This document shows positions 8,943 through 18,818 of a stretch of 64,000 nucleotides of DNA, piece after piece; position 1 is the stretch's first letter, and every line of letters starts with the position of its first letter. The DNA is taken from the NCBI RefSeq assembly GCF_029945535.1, contig NZ_JAQSCU010000010.1, positions 257,290 to 321,289 of the forward strand, read 5' to 3'. The notes under the pieces are model-generated. The model had not been told where the DNA came from. It made no database searches and was given only the letters and a program-made list of their open reading frames with translations. The DNA is from Methylotenera sp. (GTDB taxonomy: Bacteria > Pseudomonadota > Gammaproteobacteria > Burkholderiales > Methylophilaceae). The translations under genes were made by a program, and so were the position numbers.

Positions 8943-9347
8943 ATGGCTGTTCAACGCACGCTTTCTATCATCAAACCTGATGCAGTGGCAAAAAATGTAA
9001 TCGGTAAAATTCTTACGCGTTTTGAAAACGCAGGTTTAAAAATTGTTGAAGCTAAAATGGCACAATTGACTAAAGCTGAGGCTGAAGGTTTCTATGCTGT
9101 TCACGCTGCGCGTCCGTTCTTTGCTGATTTAGTAAAATTCATGATTTCAGGTCCAGTGATGATTCAAGCACTTGAAGGCGAAAACGCTGTTCAAGTTAAC
9201 CGTGATTTAATGGGCGCTACTAACCCAAAAGAAGCGGCTGCAGGTACGATTCGTGCTGATTTCGCTGAAAGCATTGATGCTAACGCAGTACACGGTTCAG
9301 ATTCAGCGGAAAATGCTGCAATCGAAATTAAATACTTTTTTGGTTAA
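8943..9347 (+). CDS. ndk: Nucleoside diphosphate kinase
   Basis: Transfers the gamma-phosphate of ATP to nucleoside diphosphates in the cytoplasm. The 134-residue protein has the typical start [11 protein letters not shown], the nucleotide-binding [10 protein letters not shown] and the catalytic His117 in NAVHGSDS, and ends at the usual family length. A clear ribosome binding site (GGAG) precedes the ATG. It heads the ndk-rlmN-pilW-rodZ-ispG-hisS run that is common in betaproteobacteria. Confidence 0.97.
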   Translation: MAVQRTLSIIKPDAVAKNVIGKILTRFENAGLKIVEAKMAQLTKAEAEGFYAVHAARPFFADLVKFMISGPVMIQALEGENAVQVNRDLMGATNPKEAAAGTIRADFAESIDANAVHGSDSAENAAIEIKYFFG

Positions 9348-9377
9348 TTAGTTAGTCATTTTTAGGTAATCACAATT

Positions 9378-10481
9378 TTGGTCAATTTGCTCAATTTCAA
9401 TCAGCCACAACTGGCACAATGGTTCGCAGAACAAGGCGAGAAGCCTTTTCGTGCCAAGCAGTTAATGCGTTGGATGCATCATTTTGGTGTGCATGATTTT
9501 GAGCAGATGACTGATATTGCCAAAGTATTACGTGAGAAGTTGGTGGTAGAAGCCGAAATCACTTTGCCAAACGTGCAGTTAGAGCAAGTATCTAATGATG
9601 GTACGCGTAAGTGGTTGATTGGTACTGACACAGCTAATAGCATAGAGACCGTGTTTATCCCAGAGGATGATCGCGGTACTTTGTGTATTTCAAGCCAAGT
9701 GGGTTGCGCGCTTGAATGCACGTTTTGTAGTACAGGCCGTCAAGGCTTTAACCGAAATTTAAGTGTTTCAGAGATTATTGGACAGCTAGCTATTGCTAAC
9801 CAGTCACTGAGGCAAGAAAGTGGGTACGATTTGCTTTCAGCAAACGATCGTATCATTAGTAATGTAGTGATGATGGGCATGGGCGAGCCATTAGCGAATT
9901 ACGATAATGTAGTCACCGCCATGCAAATTATGTTGGACGATAATGCGTATGGCTTAAGTCGCCGCCGCGTCACGCTGTCAACCAGCGGTATGGTGCCAGC
10001 GATGGATAGATTAAAAGAAGATTGCCCTGTTGCATTGGCTGTTTCATTGCATGCGCCTAACGATGCGCTACGCGATGTGATTGTGCCTATCAATAAAAAA
10101 TATCCACTTAAAGAGTTAATGGCAGCATGTAATCGTTACTTAGAAAAAGCACCTCGCGATTTCGTCACATTTGAATATGTGATGTTGGATGGCGTGAACG
10201 ATACGGTTGAACATGCACATCAATTGCTTGATTTAGTGAGAAATGTCTCTTGCAAGTTTAATCTAATTCCGTTTAATCCATTTCCAAATAGCGGGTACGA
10301 TACTTCTAAAGCTAGCCATATTCGTGTTTTCCGTGATATTTTGATGCAAGCAGGATATGTAGTGACTGTGCGTAAAACGCGCGGTGAGGATATTGATGCA
10401 GCTTGCGGTCAGCTAGCGGGCAAAGTGTTAGATAAAACCAAACGTACGGCAAACAGAATTCCAATAGAGATTGTTGAATGA
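9378..10481 (+). CDS. rlmN: 23S rRNA (adenine2503-C2)/tRNA methyltransferase RlmN
   Basis: Radical-SAM methyltransferase making 2-methyladenosine at 23S rRNA A2503 and in some tRNAs. The cluster motif is CALECTFC (Cys110, Cys114, Cys117); the second mechanistic cysteine is Cys343 in DAACGQLAG. The [14 protein letters not shown] segment is typical. The frame begins with a TTG at 9378; the protein then starts MVNLLNF as RlmN proteins do, with AGGT at 9363-9366 as ribosome binding site, so TTG is the preferred start. The last bases overlap the next gene. Confidence 0.95.
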   Translation: MVNLLNFNQPQLAQWFAEQGEKPFRAKQLMRWMHHFGVHDFEQMTDIAKVLREKLVVEAEITLPNVQLEQVSNDGTRKWLIGTDTANSIETVFIPEDDRGTLCISSQVGCALECTFCSTGRQGFNRNLSVSEIIGQLAIANQSLRQESGYDLLSANDRIISNVVMMGMGEPLANYDNVVTAMQIMLDDNAYGLSRRRVTLSTSGMVPAMDRLKEDCPVALAVSLHAPNDALRDVIVPINKKYPLKELMAACNRYLEKAPRDFVTFEYVMLDGVNDTVEHAHQLLDLVRNVSCKFNLIPFNPFPNSGYDTSKASHIRVFRDILMQAGYVVTVRKTRGEDIDAACGQLAGKVLDKTKRTANRIPIEIVE

Positions 10482-10489
10482 GGCCAGAG

Positions 10490-11251
10490 ATGAAATTAAG
10501 TGTTTTAAAATTTTCGCTTACGCTGTTGGTCGTTGCTTTATTTGGTACTGGCTGTGCCAATCAGCAGCAGCAAGAAAAAGACACTGAAAATACAAAATCT
10601 CGTGCACGTGCTCATACTGATTTGGGTGCAGTTTATTTTCAGCAAAAACAATTAGAAATTGCACTAGAGGAATTTAATACTGCAATTAAAATCGATCCCA
10701 GCTTTGCTTCCGCGTACAACGGCTTAGGTCTAGTGAATGCCGAGCTTGGTAAAGATGATGTCGCTGATGCTAACTTTAAAAAATCAATTCAGTTGGAACC
10801 ATTAAACTCCGAAGCGCATAATAATTATGGCAGTTTTCTGTGTGCTAGAAATCGGGTAGATGAATCGATTACGGAATTTTTAGCAGCGCTAAAAAATCCT
10901 CTATATGCCACACCAGCGATGGCTTACACTAATGCTGCCATCTGTTCTATACGCAAAAAGAATATGGCCGGAGCCGAAAATTATTTGCAACAAGCTTTGC
11001 AAATTGAGCCGCTATCGCAGGTTGCTGCCTACCAACTCGCATCATTACAATTTAAACGTAATGACGCGGTTGCAGCTAAGAAAACTTTACAAAACGTGAT
11101 GTTAAGCCGACCAGGTCCAGAAGTTTTGTGGTTGGGTATTCAGGTTGAACGCGTAGTCGGCGGAAAGGATGCTGAAGCTAGTTATGCTTTGCAACTAAGG
11201 CGCCAGTATCCAGATTCTGAGCAAGCTAAGTTGTTAGAGAGTGGAAAATAA
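10490..11251 (+). CDS. pilW: Type IV pilus biogenesis/stability lipoprotein PilW (PilF), TPR protein
   Basis: Outer-membrane lipoprotein that helps the type IV pilus secretin assemble. The N terminus has a lipoprotein signal with lipobox FGTGC (about residues 20-25), followed by tandem TPR units such as ARAHTDLGAVYFQQKQLEIALEEFNTAIKIDPS and AYNGLGLVNAELGK. An upstream ATG at 10478 overlaps the rlmN stop, but the ATG at 10490 has GAGG in a better position and gives a normal signal peptide, so I use it. Position between rlmN and rodZ is the conserved one. No pilus structural genes are in the window. Confidence 0.9.
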   Translation: MKLSVLKFSLTLLVVALFGTGCANQQQQEKDTENTKSRARAHTDLGAVYFQQKQLEIALEEFNTAIKIDPSFASAYNGLGLVNAELGKDDVADANFKKSIQLEPLNSEAHNNYGSFLCARNRVDESITEFLAALKNPLYATPAMAYTNAAICSIRKKNMAGAENYLQQALQIEPLSQVAAYQLASLQFKRNDAVAAKKTLQNVMLSRPGPEVLWLGIQVERVVGGKDAEASYALQLRRQYPDSEQAKLLESGK

Positions 11252-11253
11252 CC

Positions 11254-12348
11254 ATGACTGATGAAGTGCAAGTTAATCTTACCGAGACAGAAGTGATAGG
11301 TTTTGCGCCGCTAGGCGAGGTGTTTTCTGAAGCTAGAAATGCCAAAAAGCTAGCATTGAAAGACGTGTCTAATAATTTGCGTTTAAGTCTTAAGCAAATT
11401 GAAGCTTTAGAGAATGATAATTTTTCTAGTTTGCCCCCAGCAATGATTACACGAGGTTTTATACGTAATTATGCGCGATTCTTGGAGCTGGATGCTGAGC
11501 CTTTGTTAGCTAGCTATCGTGCGCGTATGCCAGATGCTTCGCCTAGCACCTTGAGTGTAAAAACATCTATGAACCAAGTGATGCCAGGTAAAGATGGTTC
11601 TTCTGCCTCTAAATACCTATTGCTGTGTGGATTAGTTTTACTTGCTATTGCTGTGTGGTTTTACTACATCAATTACATGCAGAAATCAGCACAGCGCGCG
11701 ACAGAAGAGGTTGCTAGTACAGCGGTAGAAACAGCGCCTCCAGAGGTTGCTACCTTGCCAGAAGTGGCCTTACCTGCAGCTGAACGTTTAGCGCAAGCGG
11801 ATGCCGAAGCCGCTTTGAATGTGCCTGCAGCAGCTGTTGGCGATGCAAAAGAAACGTCTAATCAAACTACGCCGAGTGCCATAGCCGTGTTGCCTAAAAC
11901 TGAGCAAGCATATCCAGCACCATCAAGTGGCTCCGCGGTGACTACGCAAAACCTTCACTTGCCAAAAGAAACGACTATAGATTTCAACACATTGAAAGAA
12001 AATGCCGCAAAGGCTACGCCCGCTGCAGCAACTACAAAGACTATTTCTACTGATGCGAGAGTGGCCGATGTAGGCAAGGGCGGTCTAAAGCCCGATAGCT
12101 CAATTGCTGCAATTAAAGGCGTAAGTATTGCGGTGACAGAGCAAACTTGGGTACGTGTCACAGACAAATCTGGCGCAGTGGTTTATGAAAAAATGCTACA
12201 GCCGAATAGCGAGGATGGCTTTAACGGCTTGCCGCCTTTTAAGGTGCTGATTGGCAACGCGAAAGCAACCAAGCTTACATTTTTAGGTCAGAATGTTGAT
12301 TTGAGCGATAAAACAAAAAACAATGTTGCTCGCCTTACTCTGGAGTAA
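11254..12348 (+). CDS. rodZ: Cytoskeletal protein RodZ-like (HTH + transmembrane + DUF4115)
   Basis: A 364-residue single-span protein: an N-terminal helix-turn-helix (about residues 16-75, LKDVSNNLRLSLKQIEALENDNF), one transmembrane helix (about 126-143, LLLCGLVLLAIAVWFYY), a long Ala/Thr/Pro-rich periplasmic linker (about 150-280) and a C-terminal DUF4115 domain (about 285-360, ISIAVTEQTWVRVTDKSGA). RodZ links MreB filaments to the membrane in rod-shaped cells. It follows pilW with a 2-bp gap and precedes ispG by 3 bp, so it is in the same operon. Confidence 0.88.
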   Translation: MTDEVQVNLTETEVIGFAPLGEVFSEARNAKKLALKDVSNNLRLSLKQIEALENDNFSSLPPAMITRGFIRNYARFLELDAEPLLASYRARMPDASPSTLSVKTSMNQVMPGKDGSSASKYLLLCGLVLLAIAVWFYYINYMQKSAQRATEEVASTAVETAPPEVATLPEVALPAAERLAQADAEAALNVPAAAVGDAKETSNQTTPSAIAVLPKTEQAYPAPSSGSAVTTQNLHLPKETTIDFNTLKENAAKATPAAATTKTISTDARVADVGKGGLKPDSSIAAIKGVSIAVTEQTWVRVTDKSGAVVYEKMLQPNSEDGFNGLPPFKVLIGNAKATKLTFLGQNVDLSDKTKNNVARLTLE

Positions 12349-12351
12349 TCA

Positions 12352-13668
12352 TTGAGTCTTTCTTTACTTAAATCAGCGCGCAATACTCTTCAAGTCATGA
12401 TTGGTCATGTACCTGTGGGCGGCGGTTTAGCTGGTACTGCCGCTAGCTCTGTAGTTGTGCAAAGCATGACCAATACTGATACTGCTGATGCGCAAGCAAC
12501 CATTAATCAAGTATTTGAGCTATGGCAAGCAGGTAGTGAGGTTGTTCGCATTACTGTTAATTCGCCAGAAGCTGCTGCGCAAGTTGGCAATATTCGTCGT
12601 GGTTTAGATGCGTTGGGCTGCAATGTGCCGCTAGTAGGTGACTTTCATTACAATGGTCATAAATTACTCGCGGCTTACCCTGATTGCGCTGAATCATTAG
12701 CTAAATACCGCATTAACCCAGGTAATGTGGGTAAAGGCTCTAAGCGTGATGAGCAGTTTGCTTCTATGATAGAAGCGGCAGTACAGTATAAAAAAGCGGT
12801 GCGAATTGGCGTGAATTGGGGCAGTTTAGACCAAGCTAAAATGGCACAGATGATGGATGATAATGCTAAGTTAGCTGAGCCCTTATCTTCAGAAGCATTG
12901 ATGCGCGAGGCCTTGATACAGTCAGCACTGGAAAGCGCTGCACAAGCGGTTGAATTAGGCTTATCGCCTAATCAAATCATCATTTCTTGCAAAGTGAGCA
13001 ATGTGCAAGATTTAGTGAAAGTATATGCTGAACTAGCAACGCGTAGCGATTACCCATTACACTTGGGGTTAACTGAAGCAGGCATGGGTTCAAAAGGTAT
13101 TGTCGCATCTACCGCCGCATTGGCTTTGCTTCTGCAGCAAGGTATAGGTAATACCATTCGCGTTTCACTCACGCCAGAACCTAACGAATCTCGTACAAAA
13201 GAAGTCATTGTCGCGCAAGAGATTTTGCAAACCATGGGCATACGTTCGTTCACGCCGTTAGTGACTGCTTGCCCAGGCTGCGGTAGAACAACTTCAACCT
13301 ATTTCCAAGAGCTTGCCATGCAAATTCAAAGCTACTTGCGCAATCAAATGCCCATCTGGCGTGGTCAATACGCTGGTGTTGAGAATATGAGCGTGGCTGT
13401 GATGGGCTGCGTGGTGAATGGCCCGGGCGAATCCAAGTTGGCGAATATCGGCATTAGTTTGCCCGGCACAGGTGAAACGCCAGTCGCCCCTGTGTTTGTG
13501 GATGGCGAAAAAACCGTCACACTCAAAGGGGATAATATTGCACAAGAGTTTCAAGCCATTGTGGAGGATTATGTGCAAACGCATTATGCTGAAGGTGGCA
13601 AGCTGCATGTTAATCTAGCTAAAGTTAAAACCACGCAAAAAACAATCCCTATTCAAGCTATTAACTAA
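12352..13668 (+). CDS. ispG: 4-hydroxy-3-methylbut-2-enyl diphosphate synthase
   Basis: Iron-sulfur enzyme of the MEP pathway that reduces methylerythritol cyclodiphosphate to HMBPP. The 438-residue form carries cluster cysteines in TACPGCGRT and GCVVNGPGE near the C terminus. Motifs [11 protein letters not shown] and [12 protein letters not shown] are typical. The frame opens with TTG at 12352, 6 bp after GGAG (12342-12345), which supports TTG as the true start. It lies directly after rodZ. Confidence 0.95.
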   Translation: MSLSLLKSARNTLQVMIGHVPVGGGLAGTAASSVVVQSMTNTDTADAQATINQVFELWQAGSEVVRITVNSPEAAAQVGNIRRGLDALGCNVPLVGDFHYNGHKLLAAYPDCAESLAKYRINPGNVGKGSKRDEQFASMIEAAVQYKKAVRIGVNWGSLDQAKMAQMMDDNAKLAEPLSSEALMREALIQSALESAAQAVELGLSPNQIIISCKVSNVQDLVKVYAELATRSDYPLHLGLTEAGMGSKGIVASTAALALLLQQGIGNTIRVSLTPEPNESRTKEVIVAQEILQTMGIRSFTPLVTACPGCGRTTSTYFQELAMQIQSYLRNQMPIWRGQYAGVENMSVAVMGCVVNGPGESKLANIGISLPGTGETPVAPVFVDGEKTVTLKGDNIAQEFQAIVEDYVQTHYAEGGKLHVNLAKVKTTQKTIPIQAIN

Positions 13669-13705
13669 TAGCCACCCACTAAATAAGTCATTGAAGTAAC
13701 GAACT

Positions 13706-15016
13706 ATGGTTGATCATTCAACAAAAAACATGCAAACAAAAACTAAAGCAACAAAATTCCAAAGTATTAAAGGTTTTTACGATATTTTGCCTGAAGCGAC
13801 GCCATTGTGGTTTAAGCTTGAGGACACAGCACGCCGCGTATTAGGGCAATATGGCTATAAAAATATCCGCATGCCTTTGGTGGAGTCGACCGATTTATTT
13901 GTGCGTTCTGTAGGTGAGCACACAGATATTGTCGAAAAAGAAATGTACGCTTGGGAGGATGCGCTCAATGGCGACAAATTGACATTGCGTCCAGAAGGCA
14001 CGGCCGGTTGCGTACGTGCGGTTGTGGAAAGTAATTTAACCTATAACGGCCCAGTCAGGCTTTGGTATAGCGGTGCAATGTTCAGGCATGAAAATGTGCA
14101 AAAAGGTCGTCAGCGCCAGTTTCATCAGATTGGCGTGGAAGCCTTTGGATTTGATAGCCCACAAGTGGATGCCGAGCAAATCGTATTGTTAGCCAGACTT
14201 TGGCGCGAGTTAGGCATTGCCGACGTTGAGTTGCAAATCAATAGCATAGGTGATGCGCATGAGCGTCTTGAATATCGTAAAGTACTGATTGCCTATTTTG
14301 AACAGCATGCAGATTTGCTGGATGAAGACGCAGAACGTCGCCTACATACGAACCCTTTACGCATTTTAGATACCAAAAATCCACGCATGCAAGCGATGTG
14401 TGAAGCGGCGCCAAAATTAATTGATTCTTTAGGCGATGAAACCCGCGCACATTTTGATGGTCTGTGTAAGTTGTTAGATGCAGCTGGCGTGGCTTACATA
14501 GTGAATGCGCGATTGGTGCGTGGCTTAGATTATTACAATCGCACTGTATTTGAATGGGTGACGACTAAGTTAGGTGCGCAGGGTACCATTGCTGGCGGTG
14601 GTCGTTATGATGCTTTAGTTGAGAGATTGGGCGGCGATGCAACGCCTGCATGTGGCTTTGGTATTGGTTTAGAACGCGTATTTTTGTTGATGCAGGAATA
14701 TGGCGTTACAGCAGATGATGCGCCAGACGTGTATTTGGTCAATGTAGGTGAGCAAGCAGAGCAAGTCGCATTTAGTATCGCTGAACAATTACGTAATGCT
14801 AGTGTTCAAGTAATATTGCATGCAGGTGGTGGTAGCTTTAAATCTCAAATGAAAAAAGCAGACCGAAGCCAAGCTAAGTTTGCCTTAATCATTGGTGATG
14901 ACGAAGTTGCAAGCAAGCAAGTGACGTTAAAACCTATGTTAGCCACAGTAAAAGGTGAGCAACAGCAATGTAGTATTGAGCAAGCCATAGAGTATTTAAC
15001 TGTGGCGCTTGCTTAA
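13706..15016 (+). CDS. hisS: Histidine--tRNA ligase
   Basis: Class II aminoacyl-tRNA synthetase charging tRNA-His. Motif 1 (near residue 20, KGFYDILPE), motif 2 (LRPEGTAGCVRA), the histidine-specific GLDYYNRTVFEW and motif 3 (ACGFGIGLERV) are all present, and a C-terminal anticodon-binding domain follows. At 436 residues it is full length. An internal ATG at 13730 could also serve as start; both lack a strong ribosome binding site. HisZ, its catalytically inactive paralogue, is encoded later in the window. Confidence 0.95.
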   Translation: MVDHSTKNMQTKTKATKFQSIKGFYDILPEATPLWFKLEDTARRVLGQYGYKNIRMPLVESTDLFVRSVGEHTDIVEKEMYAWEDALNGDKLTLRPEGTAGCVRAVVESNLTYNGPVRLWYSGAMFRHENVQKGRQRQFHQIGVEAFGFDSPQVDAEQIVLLARLWRELGIADVELQINSIGDAHERLEYRKVLIAYFEQHADLLDEDAERRLHTNPLRILDTKNPRMQAMCEAAPKLIDSLGDETRAHFDGLCKLLDAAGVAYIVNARLVRGLDYYNRTVFEWVTTKLGAQGTIAGGGRYDALVERLGGDATPACGFGIGLERVFLLMQEYGVTADDAPDVYLVNVGEQAEQVAFSIAEQLRNASVQVILHAGGGSFKSQMKKADRSQAKFALIIGDDEVASKQVTLKPMLATVKGEQQQCSIEQAIEYLTVALA

Positions 15017-15086
15017 GTGTTGCGAATGGTAAGTGTTTTGATAAAGCTATAGATAACCCCATAGATATTCAACGTTGAGCGAAAAA

Positions 15087-16004
15087 ATGACCGCTGAAAT
15101 GAATGAAGCTAGACCCCTGTTGCAGTTGCTAAATGTGAGTATTTCACCCAAAAAAACGCCATCGCGATTATTGGTGAACGATGTTAGTTTTAGCATCGCT
15201 GCGGGAAAAACAACTTGTGTCGTAGGGGAGTCGGGAAGCGGTAAAAGCTTAACAGCTTTATCCGTGATGGGTTTGTTGTCTAAACAGCTTCAATTAACTT
15301 CTGGCAAAGTCATATTTAATGATGGCTTATTAAACGACAACAAGTCAGGTGAGCAAGATTTAACCTTATTAGATCAAGCCAGCTTACGAAAAATTCGAGG
15401 TGCAAAAATCGCTATGATTTTTCAAGAGCCGATGACTTCATTGAATCCGGTACTCACGGTAGGCTACCAAATAGGTGAAAGCTTAACGACGCATTTGGGC
15501 TTAAAGGGTGATACTTTAAAAGCTAAAATTGCCAGTCTATTAGAAATGGTGGGTATACCGCCAAGCCGTGCCAATAGTTATCCCGATGAGCTGTCAGGTG
15601 GTCAACGGCAGCGTGTGATGATCGCCATGAGTATTGCTTGCGAACCACGCTTGTTGATCGCCGATGAGCCAACTACTGCGCTAGATGTCACGGTGCAAGC
15701 GCAGATACTTAAATTGCTAGATGAACTTAAAACACGCATGAATATGGGTATGCTGTTTATTACGCATGATTTTGGTGTTGTAGCGGATATTGCAGACAAT
15801 GTGGTGGTGATGTTTAGAGGTCAGATTGTTGAATCTGGCACTAAAGATGAGGTGCTCGGTAATCCGCAGCATCCATATACCAAAGCGCTGCTAGATTGCG
15901 TACCTGATGCTGAGGGCAAAAAGCCACTTAAGCCTATAGATTATGCGTGGCTAAAAAATACTGAGCTGAAAGAATCAGGGTTAAACGAGGAGAAAGCCGC
16001 ATGA
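15087..16004 (+). CDS. Dipeptide/oligopeptide ABC transporter ATPase (DppD/OppD family)
   Basis: Cytoplasmic ATPase subunit of a peptide-type ABC importer. Walker A GESGSGKS, Q-loop FQEPMTSLNPV, signature LSGGQRQRV, Walker B LLIADEPT and the C-terminal GNPQHPYTKALLDCVPD segment typical of DppD/OppD are visible. The ATG at 15087 has GAG about 8 bp upstream; a TTG at 15075 is possible. The gene overlaps the next ATPase by 4 bp. No permease or binding-protein gene is nearby, so the substrate cannot be read from context. It interrupts the usual hisS-yfgM adjacency. Confidence 0.88.
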   Translation: MTAEMNEARPLLQLLNVSISPKKTPSRLLVNDVSFSIAAGKTTCVVGESGSGKSLTALSVMGLLSKQLQLTSGKVIFNDGLLNDNKSGEQDLTLLDQASLRKIRGAKIAMIFQEPMTSLNPVLTVGYQIGESLTTHLGLKGDTLKAKIASLLEMVGIPPSRANSYPDELSGGQRQRVMIAMSIACEPRLLIADEPTTALDVTVQAQILKLLDELKTRMNMGMLFITHDFGVVADIADNVVVMFRGQIVESGTKDEVLGNPQHPYTKALLDCVPDAEGKKPLKPIDYAWLKNTELKESGLNEEKAA

Positions 16005-16804
16005 GTAATATCATTTTGCAAGCTAATCGCCTAGTGAAAACCTATACGCAGCGTAGCGGCAAGTTTGGCTTTGGTACAACCTTGGTAAGAGCTTTGGATG
16101 ACGTAAGCATAAGCTTAACTGAAGGTAAAACGCTGGCGGTTGTAGGTGAATCTGGTAGTGGTAAATCCACGTTGGCACGTTGTCTGTTACAATTGCAACC
16201 CTTAGATAGCGGTGAAGTACTTTTTGCTGGTCAGGATTTGGCAAAATTAAGCGGCAGCGATTTGCGAGCTGTGCGTAAAAACCTGCAAATGGTGTTTCAA
16301 GATCCATTTGCCTCGCTGAACCCGCGCATGCGTGTGGGTGAGATTGTCGGTGAAGGTTTGCTGATTCATCAGCTTGGTAACACAGCTGAACAGCAAAAAA
16401 AAGTCATTGCGATGCTAAAGCGCGTAGGCTTAACTGAAGCAGATATGCAAAAATATCCGCATGAGTTTTCTGGTGGGCAAAGGCAGCGAGTAGGTATTGC
16501 GCGAGCCTTGGTATTGCAGCCTAAAGTAGTGGTGTGTGATGAGCCAGTTTCAGCGCTAGATGTTTCAATACAAGCGCAGATTTTGTTGTTGTTGAAAGAG
16601 TTGCAAGCCGAAATGGCATTGAGTTATTTATTTATCAGCCATGATTTGCGCGTAGTGCGCCACATCGCTGATGATATTGTCGTGATGAACGGCGGTAAAG
16701 TGGTAGAGCAGGGTAAAGTTGAAGATATTTATCAACATCCTCAACATGTATACACGCAGAATCTGTTGGCCGCTATTCCTGGTAAGAAAGCAGTCAATGC
16801 ATAA
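16001..16804 (+). CDS. Dipeptide/oligopeptide ABC transporter ATPase (DppF/OppF family)
   Basis: Second ATPase of the pair, 267 residues. Walker A GESGSGKST, Q-loop FQDPFASLNPRM, signature FSGGQRQRVGIARAL, Walker B VVVCDEPVSALD and the H-loop ISHDLRVV are intact. Its ATG overlaps the stop of the preceding ATPase, so the two are coupled and probably form a heterodimer. The membrane components must lie elsewhere in the genome if the transporter is functional. A combined transporter like YejF is the alternative arrangement in other bacteria, but here the halves are separate. Confidence 0.88.
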   Translation: MSNIILQANRLVKTYTQRSGKFGFGTTLVRALDDVSISLTEGKTLAVVGESGSGKSTLARCLLQLQPLDSGEVLFAGQDLAKLSGSDLRAVRKNLQMVFQDPFASLNPRMRVGEIVGEGLLIHQLGNTAEQQKKVIAMLKRVGLTEADMQKYPHEFSGGQRQRVGIARALVLQPKVVVCDEPVSALDVSIQAQILLLLKELQAEMALSYLFISHDLRVVRHIADDIVVMNGGKVVEQGKVEDIYQHPQHVYTQNLLAAIPGKKAVNA

Positions 16805-16849
16805 AGTTTGATTAAATTAATTGGTTTTAGAAAATATTAGGAAAAAGTA

Positions 16850-17473
16850 ATGGCATACGATTTAGAAGAGCAAGAACAGATTGATGAACTAAAAGCCTGG
16901 TGGAAACAAAACGGCAAGATGATTAGTACACTAGTCATTGGCGTGTTACTGGCTTATTCTGCTTATCAGGGTTGGCATTATTACCAAAGTAAACAAGCCG
17001 TTGAAGCATCAACTGAATATCAGGAACTCACAATTACTGATGAAAAAGACTTGAAGTCTATACAGGCTAAATCTGCCGTATTGATGGATAAGTTTGCTGG
17101 AACACCTTACGCAGGCCGTGCAGCTTTGTTTGCTGCTAAAGCCAATTACCAAGCGAATGATGCTAAAAGCGCAAAAGCACAATTAGATTGGGCGATTAAA
17201 AACGCAAAAGAAACTTCAGTAAGCGCTTTAGCTAGCTTGCAATTAGCTAATATTTTGGCAGAAGAAAAAGATTTTGAAGGCGCTTTAAAGTTATTAAATG
17301 CTCCGCATGACGCAGGATTTGATGGTTTGTTTGCTGACCTTAAAGGTGATGTTTTAGTGAGTTTAGGTAAAAGTGTAGAGGCTAAAACAGCTTATCAAGA
17401 AGCACTGGCTAAATTAGATCAACATGGTAAATTCCGTGCGCTTACACAGCAAAAACTGGAAGCGCTGGGTTAA
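16850..17473 (+). CDS. YfgM-like ancillary protein, TPR-type, membrane anchored
   Basis: A 207-residue protein of the YfgM/PpiD-interactor family (DUF2133-type tetratricopeptide protein). The N terminus is charged (YDLEEQEQIDELKAWWKQNG), followed by one transmembrane helix (about residues 24-42) and a periplasmic TPR-like helical part. YfgM in Escherichia coli associates with SecYEG and PpiD in the periplasm. Position directly before bamB is the conserved one, which supports the call. A good ribosome binding site (AGGA) precedes the ATG. Confidence 0.85.
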   Translation: MAYDLEEQEQIDELKAWWKQNGKMISTLVIGVLLAYSAYQGWHYYQSKQAVEASTEYQELTITDEKDLKSIQAKSAVLMDKFAGTPYAGRAALFAAKANYQANDAKSAKAQLDWAIKNAKETSVSALASLQLANILAEEKDFEGALKLLNAPHDAGFDGLFADLKGDVLVSLGKSVEAKTAYQEALAKLDQHGKFRALTQQKLEALG

Positions 17474-17541
17474 ATTTAACCTGAATATTTAAAGTCTCGT
17501 TCTTAAGTAATCGGCGCAAATAAATAAGCTGGAGCATTGTA

Positions 17542-18732
17542 TTGTCTTTACATCAATTTAAAAAAGCATCATTAAACCTATTGGCTGTTATAAGCTTATT
17601 GTTGATAACCGCCTGCAGCACAATTTCAGACCTTAAAACGGACGTATCAGACAAGATTTTTGGTCGCGAGGCTGCAGATGCGCCTGATCCATTGGTAGAG
17701 ATAAAAGAAACAGCCACCGCTCAACTTCTGTGGCAAGCCAAAGTAGGCCCTGCTGAGGACTTTGATTTTTCACCAGTACTTGAGGCTGGTTATGCTTATG
17801 CAGCGAGTGCAAATGGGGAAGTTGTTAAATTAGATGCTACGAATGGCAAGCAGGTTTGGCGCGTAAACGCAGGTGAAAAATTATCAGGTGGTGTGGGTGT
17901 AGGCGGTAGTTTAGTGTTAGTCGGTACGCAAAAAGGTGTGGTTTATGCATATGATATTGAAGGCAAACTACAGTGGAAATCTAAACTTAGCAGCGAAATA
18001 TTAAGTGCACCAAAGTATTTTGATGGCATTGTAATTGCTCGAACTGGTGATAGTCGTATTTACGGCATTAATGCAAATGATGGTAGCCGCAAATGGGTTT
18101 ATGATCGCACCAGCCCTGCGCTTACTTTGCGTAGCAGCGCAGGTGTGGTGGTAGATGGTGGCGCGGTGTATGCGGGTTTTGGTGGTGGGAAGCTGGTAGC
18201 AATACGCGCCGATAACGGAAAGTTGTTATGGGAAGCTTCTGTCGCTCAGCCTAAAGGGGTAACCGAGATTGAACGTATCGCGGATATTACCAGCTTACCG
18301 TTTGTAGATGGACCGTTAGTATATGCTGTAGCTTACCAAGGCAGAATTGCAGCGGTTGATAGAATAACTGGCAGAGTGATTTGGAACCGTGATATATCAA
18401 GCTTATCTGGGATTAGTGTAGAAGACGGTCGAATATTTGTATCACATGCCATGGGTTCGGTTTATTCGTTAGATTACACTACAGGCAAAACTTTTTGGCG
18501 CCAAGCCGCGCTTAAAAACCGCCAGTTATCAGCACCAGTGCCCATGGGAAGTCTAGTAGCAGTAGGCGATGTAGAAGGTTACGTTCACTTTTTAAGTCGT
18601 GATGATGGCGCACTCGCCTCGAGAGTTAAGACTAGTAATAGTCCTATTATGCCAATGATGGCAGCAATCAATAGCACGACCGTGTTAGCACAAACACGTG
18701 ACGGCGGCATTTATGCAATTCAGGTTAAATGA
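17542..18732 (+). CDS. bamB: Outer membrane protein assembly factor BamB
   Basis: Lipoprotein of the BAM complex, an eight-bladed propeller that helps insert outer-membrane beta-barrels. A lipobox LITAC lies at about residues 21-25, and PQQ-like blade motifs recur (LDATNGKQVWRV, DIEGKLQWKS, NANDGSRKWVYD, DNGKLLWEA). The frame opens with TTG at 17542, 7 bp after GGAG; no in-frame ATG gives the signal peptide, so TTG is preferred. It is followed by der as in other betaproteobacteria. bamD lies further on, on the other strand. Confidence 0.93.
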   Translation: MSLHQFKKASLNLLAVISLLLITACSTISDLKTDVSDKIFGREAADAPDPLVEIKETATAQLLWQAKVGPAEDFDFSPVLEAGYAYAASANGEVVKLDATNGKQVWRVNAGEKLSGGVGVGGSLVLVGTQKGVVYAYDIEGKLQWKSKLSSEILSAPKYFDGIVIARTGDSRIYGINANDGSRKWVYDRTSPALTLRSSAGVVVDGGAVYAGFGGGKLVAIRADNGKLLWEASVAQPKGVTEIERIADITSLPFVDGPLVYAVAYQGRIAAVDRITGRVIWNRDISSLSGISVEDGRIFVSHAMGSVYSLDYTTGKTFWRQAALKNRQLSAPVPMGSLVAVGDVEGYVHFLSRDDGALASRVKTSNSPIMPMMAAINSTTVLAQTRDGGIYAIQVK

Positions 18733-18818
18733 TCGCCGCAGCAAAATTGCAGAAATAGAAAAAGTTTAAAGCCTTAGCCAACGCGCTATCTGGCTCAAGT
18801 AATTATTAGAAGGCTCGT

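Noticed and set aside
9410-9427. TGGCACAATGGTTCGC as a second sigma-54 site
   Set aside because: The -12 element reads TTCGC rather than TTGC and the match lies within rlmN.
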